A stretch of 14,060 bases of DNA, from contig JANOXL010000285.1 of the NCBI GenBank assembly GCA_031418395.1, positions 1-14,060 of the forward strand, written 5' to 3'. The stretch is from JANYCG01 sp031418395. GTDB lineage: Bacteria > Pseudomonadota > Gammaproteobacteria > Burkholderiales > Burkholderiaceae_C. The stretch's first letter is position 1. Each line of letters starts with the position of its first letter. Under the pieces are notes generated by a model. The model ran no database searches, was not told the DNA's origin, and worked only from the letters and a program-made list of their open reading frames with translations. Of this stretch, positions 6,339 to 12,460 are shown piece after piece. Position numbers and translations under genes: made by a program.

Positions 6339-8705
6339 ATGGACTCTCAACTCAAGCGGCTCACCCTGGCTTTGGCCGGGGCGGCCGTGCTGACATTGGC
6401 CGGGTGCGGCGGCACCAACGGCGTGGCCGAATCCACCACCGCCGACGTGGCCACCACGGTGATTGACGGCCCAATCAAAAACGCACTGGTCTGCCTGGAC
6501 AAAGACGGCGACGGCCTGTGCGGTGCCGGCGAACCCTCGGGCCGTACCGACGCTAACGGCAACTTGACGCTGAAAGTCGCCAAGGCTGACCTGGGCAAAT
6601 ACGCGTTGGTGACGATGGTCGGCACAGACGCTGAAGACGCTGAAAACGGCGGCGCCATCACCGAGCCCTTCAGCATGTCAGCCCCTCCGGGCAAACCTGC
6701 GGTCATCAGTCCGCTGACGACCATGATTCACCAGGCCATGCAAGCGGGCGGCGCCACGGAGGCTGAGGCCGAGGCCGTGGTCAAAGAGCAAACCGGTGTG
6801 GTCGTCAATCTGTTTGAAGACTTCACCACCGTGGCCAGCAAAGCCGCGTCGAAAGCCGCTGGCGGCAGTGACCCCGGCAAGGTGGCGCGCATGATCGTGA
6901 TCACCACACAGGCGCAAAACAAAATCGTCAGCGCCTCCTTGGGCGCACAGGCGCTGGACGGTTCGACCATTGGCCCGGCGGATCTGAAACGCGCGGTGCA
7001 GAAAAAACTCAGCCAAATCCTGCCGCAGATCGTCTCTGAGCTGAATGAAGCAGAAGCCAATCCAGCCAACGACACGCAAAAGAAAAAAGAAGCCGCGCTT
7101 TTGGGCAAGATCGGCGCCAGCCTGATGAGCGCTGCCGCCGTGAAAACGGAAGTAGCGGTGATCAACCAGGTGGCGAAGGTGGAGCCGCCGGCAGCGCCGA
7201 TTGCCACGGCGTCAATTTCCTTCCTTGACTACACCAATGCGAGCAACTGGAACCGCCGCATGTTCACCAGCACCGCTGCGCAAAACACGCTGGATGCGAA
7301 TAACAACTACCGGTTTGAAGACCGCCGCTTGCGCAGCTTCAACGGCACGTTGGCGGTGTGGGGCTTTGGCAGCAATCCGGACAGCCAGGCCAGCCTGCAT
7401 TTCAATGGCACCACCTGGGCGCCGTGTGGCCTGAACTTTGAGGGTTTAAGTTCAGTGCGCGATGCGCAGGGCACCAGCAAATTCAACTACTGCGACAACT
7501 TCAGCAATGGCAAGTCGAACCGCGCGAACTTTGACATCGCCGGAAAAACCATGATGGAGGTTTACCAGCAGATCGTTGACGCGGGTTACACCAACTTCAC
7601 GATTGCGAATGCAGCCACCGTGCTTGGCAGCGCTATATTTCCTGCCGACTCGAAGATCGGGTACAACCAGTCCACCGACGCTTTCCGGTCCTACGTGTAT
7701 CTTCCAGGTTCCAACAACTGGATGTTCAAGACGCCGTATAGCGTAGGCGGTGATGCCCAGGGCATCAACAACCACCCCGTTTGCAACGCGACCTATACCC
7801 GCACCGATGCCGCTACTCTGGAGGAAATGGTGGCCAACTTCCGCGGCACGCCGTGCAAATACAGCGTCGACAACGGCATTGCCGGTTTCCCCAGTGATGT
7901 ACCCAACGAAGACTGGGGCAATACCGCGGTGAATATTGGCAATCTCTCCGCGACTTTGACGACGACGCTGGCACCTGTCGTGTCAACAAACCCCCCATCA
8001 CATTACACCGGCAACATCTCCTTCCGGGCCGCATTTACCAGCGGTGCGGCCAATGAGGTGACGTATTACCGGTGCAAACAACGCCAGATCAACGGTAGTT
8101 TGCGTCAATGTGTGCCCACCGGTGAAAAAACCACCTACAGCATCATCACGCTGGCGGATGGCGCACGGATATTGAAATTTGCCTCGCCACCCGCCGCCGC
8201 TGCCAATTTGACCTATCACCGCATCTTCGTGGAGCGCGCCGGCAAGGTGTTTGCCGGCTACGTGGACAAGCTGGGCGTGCGCAACGAGGCACGTTTGAAT
8301 TTGCCTGCAGCGAACGCGCTCTTCACGCAACTGGGCATTAACAACCTGGTTGACCCCGATGTGCGGCCTGCGCTGACCCGCGCGTCGTACCAGGGCACCT
8401 GGGACGTGCGCGGTTCGACCAACCCGGTGCCCGGGGGTGTCAGCCGAGTCGGCACGCGCGTGGCGATTGGCCAAGACGGTTTGGTTACCTGTTTTGACAA
8501 CACGCCGGGTAACGTCAATCCAGCCGATACAGCCTGCGTGCAGAGTTTCGACCCCGTCACTGGTGCATTCAGTGGGACCTCGGTCAACGGCAACAATCGC
8601 AGTGGTGTGTTGAACTTCATCAGTGGGCAAGTAACCGGAACGTTCAATCTTCCGAACGACCTTCCGCCCGTTGTAAATGGCACCATGATCGGACAGCGCC
8701 GCTGA
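6339..8705 (+). CDS. Large secreted lipoprotein of unknown function
   Basis: A protein of 788 residues. The N-terminus (MDSQLKRLTLALAGAAVLTL) is a type II signal peptide ending in lipobox LAGC with C23, so the mature protein should be lipid-anchored. Residues 43-85 resemble a carboxypeptidase-regulatory-like or surface-domain repeat (DGPIKNALVCLDKDGDG then GRTDANGNLTL). They include a 12-residue loop DKDGDGLCGAGE (54-65) matching the EF-hand/dockerin-type calcium pattern DxDxDG...E. Residues 110-285 are Ala-rich and probably helical. The rest (290-788) is rich in Asn, Thr and Gly with scattered Cys (363, 385, 482, 506, 579, 591, 718, 733), typical of a beta-rich exported domain with disulphides. 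The last 100 residues may be a separate beta domain. No enzymatic motif was recognised. It is transcribed away from the LuxR-type regulator and ends at a strong terminator. The family is not recognised. Confidence 0.88.
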   Translation: MDSQLKRLTLALAGAAVLTLAGCGGTNGVAESTTADVATTVIDGPIKNALVCLDKDGDGLCGAGEPSGRTDANGNLTLKVAKADLGKYALVTMVGTDAEDAENGGAITEPFSMSAPPGKPAVISPLTTMIHQAMQAGGATEAEAEAVVKEQTGVVVNLFEDFTTVASKAASKAAGGSDPGKVARMIVITTQAQNKIVSASLGAQALDGSTIGPADLKRAVQKKLSQILPQIVSELNEAEANPANDTQKKKEAALLGKIGASLMSAAAVKTEVAVINQVAKVEPPAAPIATASISFLDYTNASNWNRRMFTSTAAQNTLDANNNYRFEDRRLRSFNGTLAVWGFGSNPDSQASLHFNGTTWAPCGLNFEGLSSVRDAQGTSKFNYCDNFSNGKSNRANFDIAGKTMMEVYQQIVDAGYTNFTIANAATVLGSAIFPADSKIGYNQSTDAFRSYVYLPGSNNWMFKTPYSVGGDAQGINNHPVCNATYTRTDAATLEEMVANFRGTPCKYSVDNGIAGFPSDVPNEDWGNTAVNIGNLSATLTTTLAPVVSTNPPSHYTGNISFRAAFTSGAANEVTYYRCKQRQINGSLRQCVPTGEKTTYSIITLADGARILKFASPPAAAANLTYHRIFVERAGKVFAGYVDKLGVRNEARLNLPAANALFTQLGINNLVDPDVRPALTRASYQGTWDVRGSTNPVPGGVSRVGTRVAIGQDGLVTCFDNTPGNVNPADTACVQSFDPVTGAFSGTSVNGNNRSGVLNFISGQVTGTFNLPNDLPPVVNGTMIGQRR

Positions 8706-8727
8706 TCCGCCACCCTGGCAATAAGAA

Positions 8728-8754
8728 AACCCCGCTTCGGCGGGGTTCTTTTTT
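8728..8754. terminator. Rho-independent terminator, probably shared by convergent genes
   Basis: AACCCCGC (8728-8735), tetraloop TTCG, and GCGGGGTT (8740-8747) form a perfect 8-bp stem followed by CTTTTTT on the plus strand, 22 bp after the lipoprotein stop. On the minus strand the same stem is followed by TTC and an AT-rich stretch, so it may also end the convergent gene finishing at 8770. Confidence 0.93.
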
Positions 8755-8769
8755 GGAAGTGACCCAAGC

Positions 8770-9654
8770 TCAACGCTGCGAATTCAACTCCCGCGCATCC
8801 CGCTCATACGCCGCGAGGCGCCCCACCGCACGGCGGCGCTGCTCGGGGGTGGTACTGTTGTGCAGGGCTGCAAAACTGGCGCAGCTTTCGCGCACCAAGC
8901 GCGCGCTGTAAGCACGGTAGGTGATGTCGGGCGACTGGTTCAAGCGGGCGATGTAAGCGCGCAGTTGGGCAAGTGCTTCCGCCGCATTGGGCCGTGGCAC
9001 ACCGGGTGCCTGACCGCTGATGTTGCGCAGGTTTTGCATCAGGTCTTGCTGGCGGCGCTGGCGCTCGGCCTGGTTAAGCGCGCTGTCGGATTGGGAGGTT
9101 TCGAGCGAGCTGCGCAGGGTGGTCAACTGGCGCTCTTCGAGTTTGCCGTAGAACTCCTCGGCGCGCTCGGTGTTGCTTTTGAGTCGCCGCTCAAAACGCT
9201 CGGCGGCAGTGGCCTGCAGCCACTCTTTGCGCCACTGTTCGTTGCCTTTTTCAAGTTTGGCTTCGATGTGTTTAATCTGCTCGGGCCGCAGGCTCATCGC
9301 CAGCCACACGGCGGCGGGTTCGACCTGGCGGGTGACCGCGTTAAACCGTTCGCGCGTCTCGTCGAACATGCTGCACACCTGCGGCGCGGTGATATCGGCA
9401 TTGGCCAGCCGCTGCATTTTTTGCAGCAAATCAGCCAATTTGGGCAGCTCTTCCGCGCGGTGCCAAGCCAGAAGACGGGTGAGTTCATCACGCACTTTGG
9501 GGGTTTGCTCTGACTGGATATCGACATAACCGTCAATCCACCAGTAGCCAAACTCGGGCGAGTTGTTGTAGGCGAGTTTGATGGCGCTGCACGCCTGTAG
9601 CAACAGCAGCGCCAAGATCGCAAAAAGCCAGCCGATAATCCGTTTTGAATTCAT
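8770..9654 (-). CDS. DUF6279-like lipoprotein
   Basis: From the ATG at 9654 the protein is 294 residues. MNSKRIIGWLFAILALLLLQ is a lipoprotein signal with lipobox LQAC at 19-22, so the protein is expected to be lipid-anchored in the cell envelope. The mature part starts SAIKLAYNNSPEFGYWWIDGY, a pattern I associate with DUF6279 proteins. The remainder is almost entirely charged helix, rich in Glu, Arg and Gln, with coiled-coil-like stretches. A longer reading beginning with TTG at 9681 would place nine extra residues before the signal peptide and overlap glmU; I reject it. The ribosome binding site is weak. The start codon is 17 bp from that of divergent glmU. The biochemical function of the family is unknown to me. 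Confidence 0.87.
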   Translation of the reverse strand: MNSKRIIGWLFAILALLLLQACSAIKLAYNNSPEFGYWWIDGYVDIQSEQTPKVRDELTRLLAWHRAEELPKLADLLQKMQRLANADITAPQVCSMFDETRERFNAVTRQVEPAAVWLAMSLRPEQIKHIEAKLEKGNEQWRKEWLQATAAERFERRLKSNTERAEEFYGKLEERQLTTLRSSLETSQSDSALNQAERQRRQQDLMQNLRNISGQAPGVPRPNAAEALAQLRAYIARLNQSPDITYRAYSARLVRESCASFAALHNSTTPEQRRRAVGRLAAYERDARELNSQR

Positions 9655-9671
9655 GAAGGACTCACTAAGAC

Positions 9672-11114
9672 ATGACGTCAATTATTAACGCAACGGCTGC
9701 CCCCGCGGTGGACGTGGTCATCATGGCGGCGGGTAAAGGCACCCGCATGAAGAGTAAATTGCCCAAAGTGCTGCACCGGCTGGCCGGGCGGGCCTTGCTG
9801 CAACACGTGGTCGACACCGCCGCTGGCCTGCAGGCGCGCCGTGTGGTGGTGATCACCGGGCATGGCGCTATGGAGGTGGAAGCCGCTGTCGCCGGTTTTG
9901 CAGGGCCTGTCGACTCAAATGGCACTCGTCCAGAGTTGAAGTTCGTGCGCCAGGAGCCGCAGCTGGGCACCGGGCACGCGGTGCAGCAGGCGGTGCCGGC
10001 ACTGCCAGATGACGGTATCGTGGTGGTGCTTTCGGGCGATGTGCCGCTGACGCGGCTTGATACCCTGCAGCATTTGATCAAAGCCAGTGGCGGCGACAAA
10101 TTGGCGCTGCTGACGCTGGAGTTTGCCGACCCCTCGGGTTATGGTCGCATCGTGCGTGATGGTCTTGGCGAGGGCGCGCGTGTCAAGGCCATCGTCGAAC
10201 AAAAAGACGCGACTGCGCAGCAGCGTGAGATTCGCGAGATTTACAGCGGCATCATGGCGGTGCCTGCCGCTCGGCTCAAAGTGTGGCTGGCCCGCCTGGA
10301 CAACAAAAACGCGCAAGGTGAGTATTACCTGACCGACGTGGTGAAAATGGCCGTGGCGGATGGCGTGGATGTGGTGGGCTACAAGATCGCGGACGAGGTG
10401 CAAGTGGCGGGCGTCAATAGCCCGGTGCAACTGGCTGAGCTGGAGCGGGCATTTCAAAGCCGCTTGGCGCACCAGTTCATGGAGCAAGGCGTGCGCCTGG
10501 CCGACCCGGCGCGGTTTGACGTGCGCGGCACGCTCACTTGCGCACAAGACGTGTCGATCGACGTGAACTGCATTTTCGAAGGCCAGGTAACGCTGGGCGA
10601 GGGCGTGCGCATCGGTGCGAACTGCGTGGTCGCCAACGCCAGCATTGGTCCAGGAGCGGTGATTCACCCGTTCACCCACATCGACGGTGAAAAACTCGGT
10701 GTGCGGGTGGGGGCAGGTGCTTTGATCGGGCCGTTTGCGCGTTTGCGGCCAGGTGCGTTGTTGGGCGACGAGGTCCACATCGGCAATTTCGTGGAAGTGA
10801 AAAATTCCACGATGGCCAAAGGTGCCAAGGCCAACCATCTGGCTTACCTGGGCGACGCGGAAGTGGGTGAACGCGTGAACTACGGCGCGGGCTCCATCAC
10901 CGCTAACTACGACGGCGCCAACAAACACAAAACCGTGATCGAGGCGGACGTACACGTGGGCTCTAATTGTGTGTTGGTCGCACCCGTGCGTATTGGCACA
11001 GGTGGCACGGTGGGCGCGGGCTCCATCATCACCAAAGACACACCGCCAGCCACTTTAAGCGTGGCACGGGGTAAACAAACCCAGATCCCCGGCTGGACGC
11101 GGCCTAAAAAATGA
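9672..11114 (+). CDS. glmU: Bifunctional GlmU: N-acetylglucosamine-1-phosphate uridyltransferase / glucosamine-1-phosphate acetyltransferase
   Basis: It makes UDP-GlcNAc, the precursor of peptidoglycan and lipopolysaccharide, by acetylating GlcN-1-P and then transferring uridylate; it acts in the cytoplasm. The 480 residues compare with 456 in E. coli. The N-terminal uridyltransferase carries AAGKGTRM (19-26), LPKVLH with K32, GTGHAVQQAVP (99-109), SGDVPL with metal-binding D123, and GVNSPVQL with N249. The C-terminal left-handed beta-helix has hexapeptide repeats from about 283 and the acetyltransferase motif KANHLAYLGDAEVG with catalytic H389, then NYGAGSITANYDG (403-415). About 13 extra N-terminal residues precede the conserved VDVVIMAAGKG. 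A GTG at 9708 could be an alternative start, but AAGGA upstream of 9672 supports the ATG. The stop overlaps the next gene by 4 bp. Confidence 0.98.
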   Translation: MTSIINATAAPAVDVVIMAAGKGTRMKSKLPKVLHRLAGRALLQHVVDTAAGLQARRVVVITGHGAMEVEAAVAGFAGPVDSNGTRPELKFVRQEPQLGTGHAVQQAVPALPDDGIVVVLSGDVPLTRLDTLQHLIKASGGDKLALLTLEFADPSGYGRIVRDGLGEGARVKAIVEQKDATAQQREIREIYSGIMAVPAARLKVWLARLDNKNAQGEYYLTDVVKMAVADGVDVVGYKIADEVQVAGVNSPVQLAELERAFQSRLAHQFMEQGVRLADPARFDVRGTLTCAQDVSIDVNCIFEGQVTLGEGVRIGANCVVANASIGPGAVIHPFTHIDGEKLGVRVGAGALIGPFARLRPGALLGDEVHIGNFVEVKNSTMAKGAKANHLAYLGDAEVGERVNYGAGSITANYDGANKHKTVIEADVHVGSNCVLVAPVRIGTGGTVGAGSIITKDTPPATLSVARGKQTQIPGWTRPKK

Positions 11115-11533
11115 GCGAAGTGCCGGCCGCAGGTTCATCGCAAGTGCAACCGGCGACCGTCGTGGCTGACGGCTCGGACGTGTCGGACGTATCGGCTGTA
11201 CCGGGCCTATCGAGCCACGCGGACACCTTGCAGGGCAACGAAGCTGTGTTGTCTGGGCTGCGTGAGGACAACGCGCGGCTCGAACTAGCGCTTGCTGCGG
11301 CCACTGAAGAGCTACAGCGTCTGCGCATGAAGGTCTCACACGACTTGCGCGCGCCACTGCGACATGTCGGCGCATTTGCGCAGGTGATTGAAGAAGACTT
11401 TGGCCCGCAACTCGATGCGCAGGTGGTGGCGCATTTGAAGACGATTCGAACGGCGGCGGCGCAGATGGGGCAGATGCTGGATGGAATTTTGGCGGAGCCG
11501 AGACGCTCAACAGCGACTGATGGATCCTTATAA
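11111..11533 (+). CDS. Short histidine-kinase phosphoacceptor (DHp/HisKA) protein, probably truncated
   Basis: A protein of 140 residues. Residues 43-75 form a heptad-like helix (LREDNARLELALAAATEELQ). It leads into the HisKA segment MKVSHDLRAPLRHVGAFAQV (73-92) with predicted phosphorylatable H77, and a second DHp helix to about 127. The frame then reads LAEPRRSTATDGSL and stops. No N, G1 or G2 box, that is no ATP-binding domain, follows; the DNA turns abruptly AT-rich just downstream. Related kinases normally continue after a DGLL-type motif into a CA domain, so this is either the remnant of a longer sensor kinase or a stand-alone DHp phosphorelay protein. ATG overlaps the glmU stop (ATGA), suggesting translational coupling. 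Residues 1-40 are low-complexity Ser/Val/Ala and show no membrane segment. Confidence 0.75.
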   Translation: MSEVPAAGSSQVQPATVVADGSDVSDVSAVPGLSSHADTLQGNEAVLSGLREDNARLELALAAATEELQRLRMKVSHDLRAPLRHVGAFAQVIEEDFGPQLDAQVVAHLKTIRTAAAQMGQMLDGILAEPRRSTATDGSL

Positions 11534-11610
11534 ATTACATTTTATACTATAAAATATATAAAAATAAATCAATTTTACTTAATTTATTATAGCTAAATAA
11601 GAATAATTAA
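11528..11610. other. Sharply AT-rich stretch at the end of the glmU operon
   Basis: From 11528 to 11610 the sequence is almost entirely A and T, in a window that is otherwise GC-rich. It contains a perfect dyad ATTTTATA (11539-11546), C, TATAAAAT (11548-11555), and TATA-like stretches. No gene is seen. It separates the truncated kinase from the pseudogene block and may be a foreign insertion remnant, a terminator-like region or a chance decay product. Confidence 0.6.
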
Positions 11611-11631
11611 CGAGACCTAGTTGCCAATTTC
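11588..11631 (+). repeat. Intergenic repeat, copy 1 (TATAGCTAAATA ... ACGAGACC)
   Basis: TATAGCTAAATA (11588-11599), 10 nt, then ACGAGACC (11610-11617) and TAGTTGCCAATTTC (11618-11631). The copy at 12171 has the same two blocks with the same 10-nt spacing. The copy near 13.8 kb shares GACCTAG and GCCAATTT. The 10-nt spacer here continues AAGAATAATTAAC (11599-11611), a 13-mer also found at 12246-12258 at the left arm of the palindromic repeat. The copy overlaps the stop codon of the dioxygenase remnant. Confidence 0.55.
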
Positions 11632-11832
11632 TTCGGTAGTCGAGAGCCTAAATTCTATTTTCTGAGTCAAGTCAAAATAACGCCACCGGTGCACCGTGGT
11701 GGTGTTGTCCCACATCACCAGGTCGCCAGCCGCCCATACATGGCGATAGACGAACTCGCGTTGTGTCGCGTGTTCCAGCAAATCCATGATCAACATGCGG
11801 CCTTCGGCGACGCTCATGCCGACAATCGGCGT
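11617..11832 (-). pseudogene. C-terminal fragment of a TauD/TfdA-family Fe(II)/2-oxoglutarate dioxygenase
   Basis: The reading frame contains IVGMSVAEGRMLIMDLLEHA, then FVYRHVWAAGDLVMWDNTTT and VHRWRYFD. This matches the C-terminal end of TauD/TfdA dioxygenases, including the distal His of the iron site (VHR) and a nearby Arg in the place of the 2-oxoglutarate-binding residue (likely one of the Arg in RWRYFDL or EFRLS). The N-terminal two-thirds, with the HxD motif, is absent, so no active enzyme can be made. The 5' end stops near 11830, exactly where the plus-strand Bug fragment begins. The last residues and stop (TAG at 11617-11619) fall within an intergenic repeat, so the native C-terminus may also be altered. 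Confidence 0.8.
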
Positions 11833-12135
11833 CGCCTCACCGCAGCGCAATCCTTACATCCCTGAGGTGCCCACCATCAGCGAAGGCGGCGTGCCGGGCA
11901 TTGACCTGACCAGCTGGATTGCCATCGTCGGACCACCCGGTATGGCCCCCGACCTGGTCGCCAAAGTCAACGCCGCCTTGGGCCAGACTTAAACTCGCCG
12001 CAAGTCAAAGAAGCCATCTCGCGCGGCGCCTACGAGACCTCACACGGTACACCGGCGGAACTGAGCGCTGACATCCGCTCTGCCTACGACAAATGGGGCG
12101 CGATGATCAAACAGATTGGGTTTGTGAAGCAGTGA
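11828..12135 (+). pseudogene. C-terminal fragment of a Bug/TctC-type tripartite tricarboxylate transporter binding protein, frameshifted
   Basis: Plus-strand frame from about 11828 reads GVASPQRNPYIPEVPTISEG, then GVPGIDLTSWIAIVGPPGMA and DLVAKVNAALGQT, stopping at TAA (11990-11992). The next frame continues at once with NSPQVKEAISRGAYETSHGT, PAELSADIRSAYDKWGAMIK and QIGFVKQ, ending at TGA 12133-12135. Together these match the C-terminal third of Bug (TctC) periplasmic solute-binding proteins, common in Burkholderiales. A single missing T near CAGACTTAAAC (11985-11995) explains the frame change. The signal peptide and N-terminal lobe are missing. The fragment joins the dioxygenase remnant head to head. 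Confidence 0.87.
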
Positions 12136-12156
12136 CAGCGAAACTGCTGGAATCTG

Positions 12157-12224
12157 TTTGCTACCATTTATATAGCTAAATAGGCAAATTCCACGAGACC
12201 AGAGGGCTGGTTCTCCTTGAAAAT
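12157..12224 (+). repeat. Intergenic repeat, copy 2
   Basis: TATAGCTAAATA (12171-12182), 10 nt, ACGAGACC (12193-12200), then AGAGGGCTGGTTCTCCTTG. It is a direct copy of the element at 11588, so the two bracket the pseudogene block. The flanks (TTTGCTACC before, GGCTGGTTCTCCTTG after) resemble an abundant intergenic element I remember from Comamonadaceae genomes; this link is from memory. The 325-bp stretch 12136-12460 holds only this copy, the palindromic repeat at 12250 and a terminator-like dyad. Confidence 0.5.
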
Positions 12225-12249
12225 CAGTGGCGCCAAGGACAAATCAAGA

Positions 12250-12272
12250 ATAATTAACACTCATGTTAATTT
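12250..12272. repeat. Palindromic repeat, copy 2 of 3 (imperfect)
   Basis: ATAATTAACACTCATGTTAA (12250-12269) is followed by TTT. The left arm ATAATTAA is intact, while the right arm TTAATTTG has diverged from TTAATTAT. The centre CACTCATG matches the CACCCATA centre of the copy at 13854-13877 in 6 of 8 positions. Confidence 0.5.
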
Positions 12273-12388
12273 GTAAAAAATCATGCTCCTTCTGATGCCA
12301 TTGCAAATGCGGCTGTTGTAGGCCAAAGCCTCAAGCCACCGTAACACGTGCGATCCAGCGTTCTGTCGGACCGCACCCCGGTGAGGCG

Positions 12389-12407
12389 AAAACTGCGACT
12401 GAGTCGC
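12389..12407 (-). terminator. Possible terminator of the coiled-coil lipoprotein gene
   Basis: On the minus strand GCGACT, C, AGTCGC (12407-12395) forms a perfect 6-bp dyad followed by AGTTTT. It lies 54 bp after the stop of the gene ending at 12461. A second, larger pairing is possible between AAAACTGCG (12389-12397) and CGCAGTTTT (12438-12446). The T-run is only four long, so termination is uncertain. Confidence 0.4.
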
Positions 12408-12460
12408 CATGGTCGGGCCAATCAGATGGCGCTACGACGCAGTTTTGGGTCTGTTGTCTC

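Noticed and set aside
7998..8773. Long minus-strand frames across the 788-residue lipoprotein gene
   Set aside because: These are shadows of a high-GC gene. The plus-strand reading has a ribosome binding site, signal peptide, lipobox and terminator.
8860..9513. 217-codon plus-strand frame opposite the DUF6279-like gene
   Set aside because: The minus strand has the lipoprotein signal and family-like sequence. The plus frame shows no domain and a biased antisense composition.
9915..10955. 346-codon minus-strand frame inside glmU
   Set aside because: It is His/Val-rich antisense of a fully conserved glmU.
11055..11510. 151-codon minus-strand frame across the end of glmU and the kinase fragment
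   Set aside because: It has a low-complexity Pro/Ala/Ser product and is antisense to a recognisable HisKA segment.
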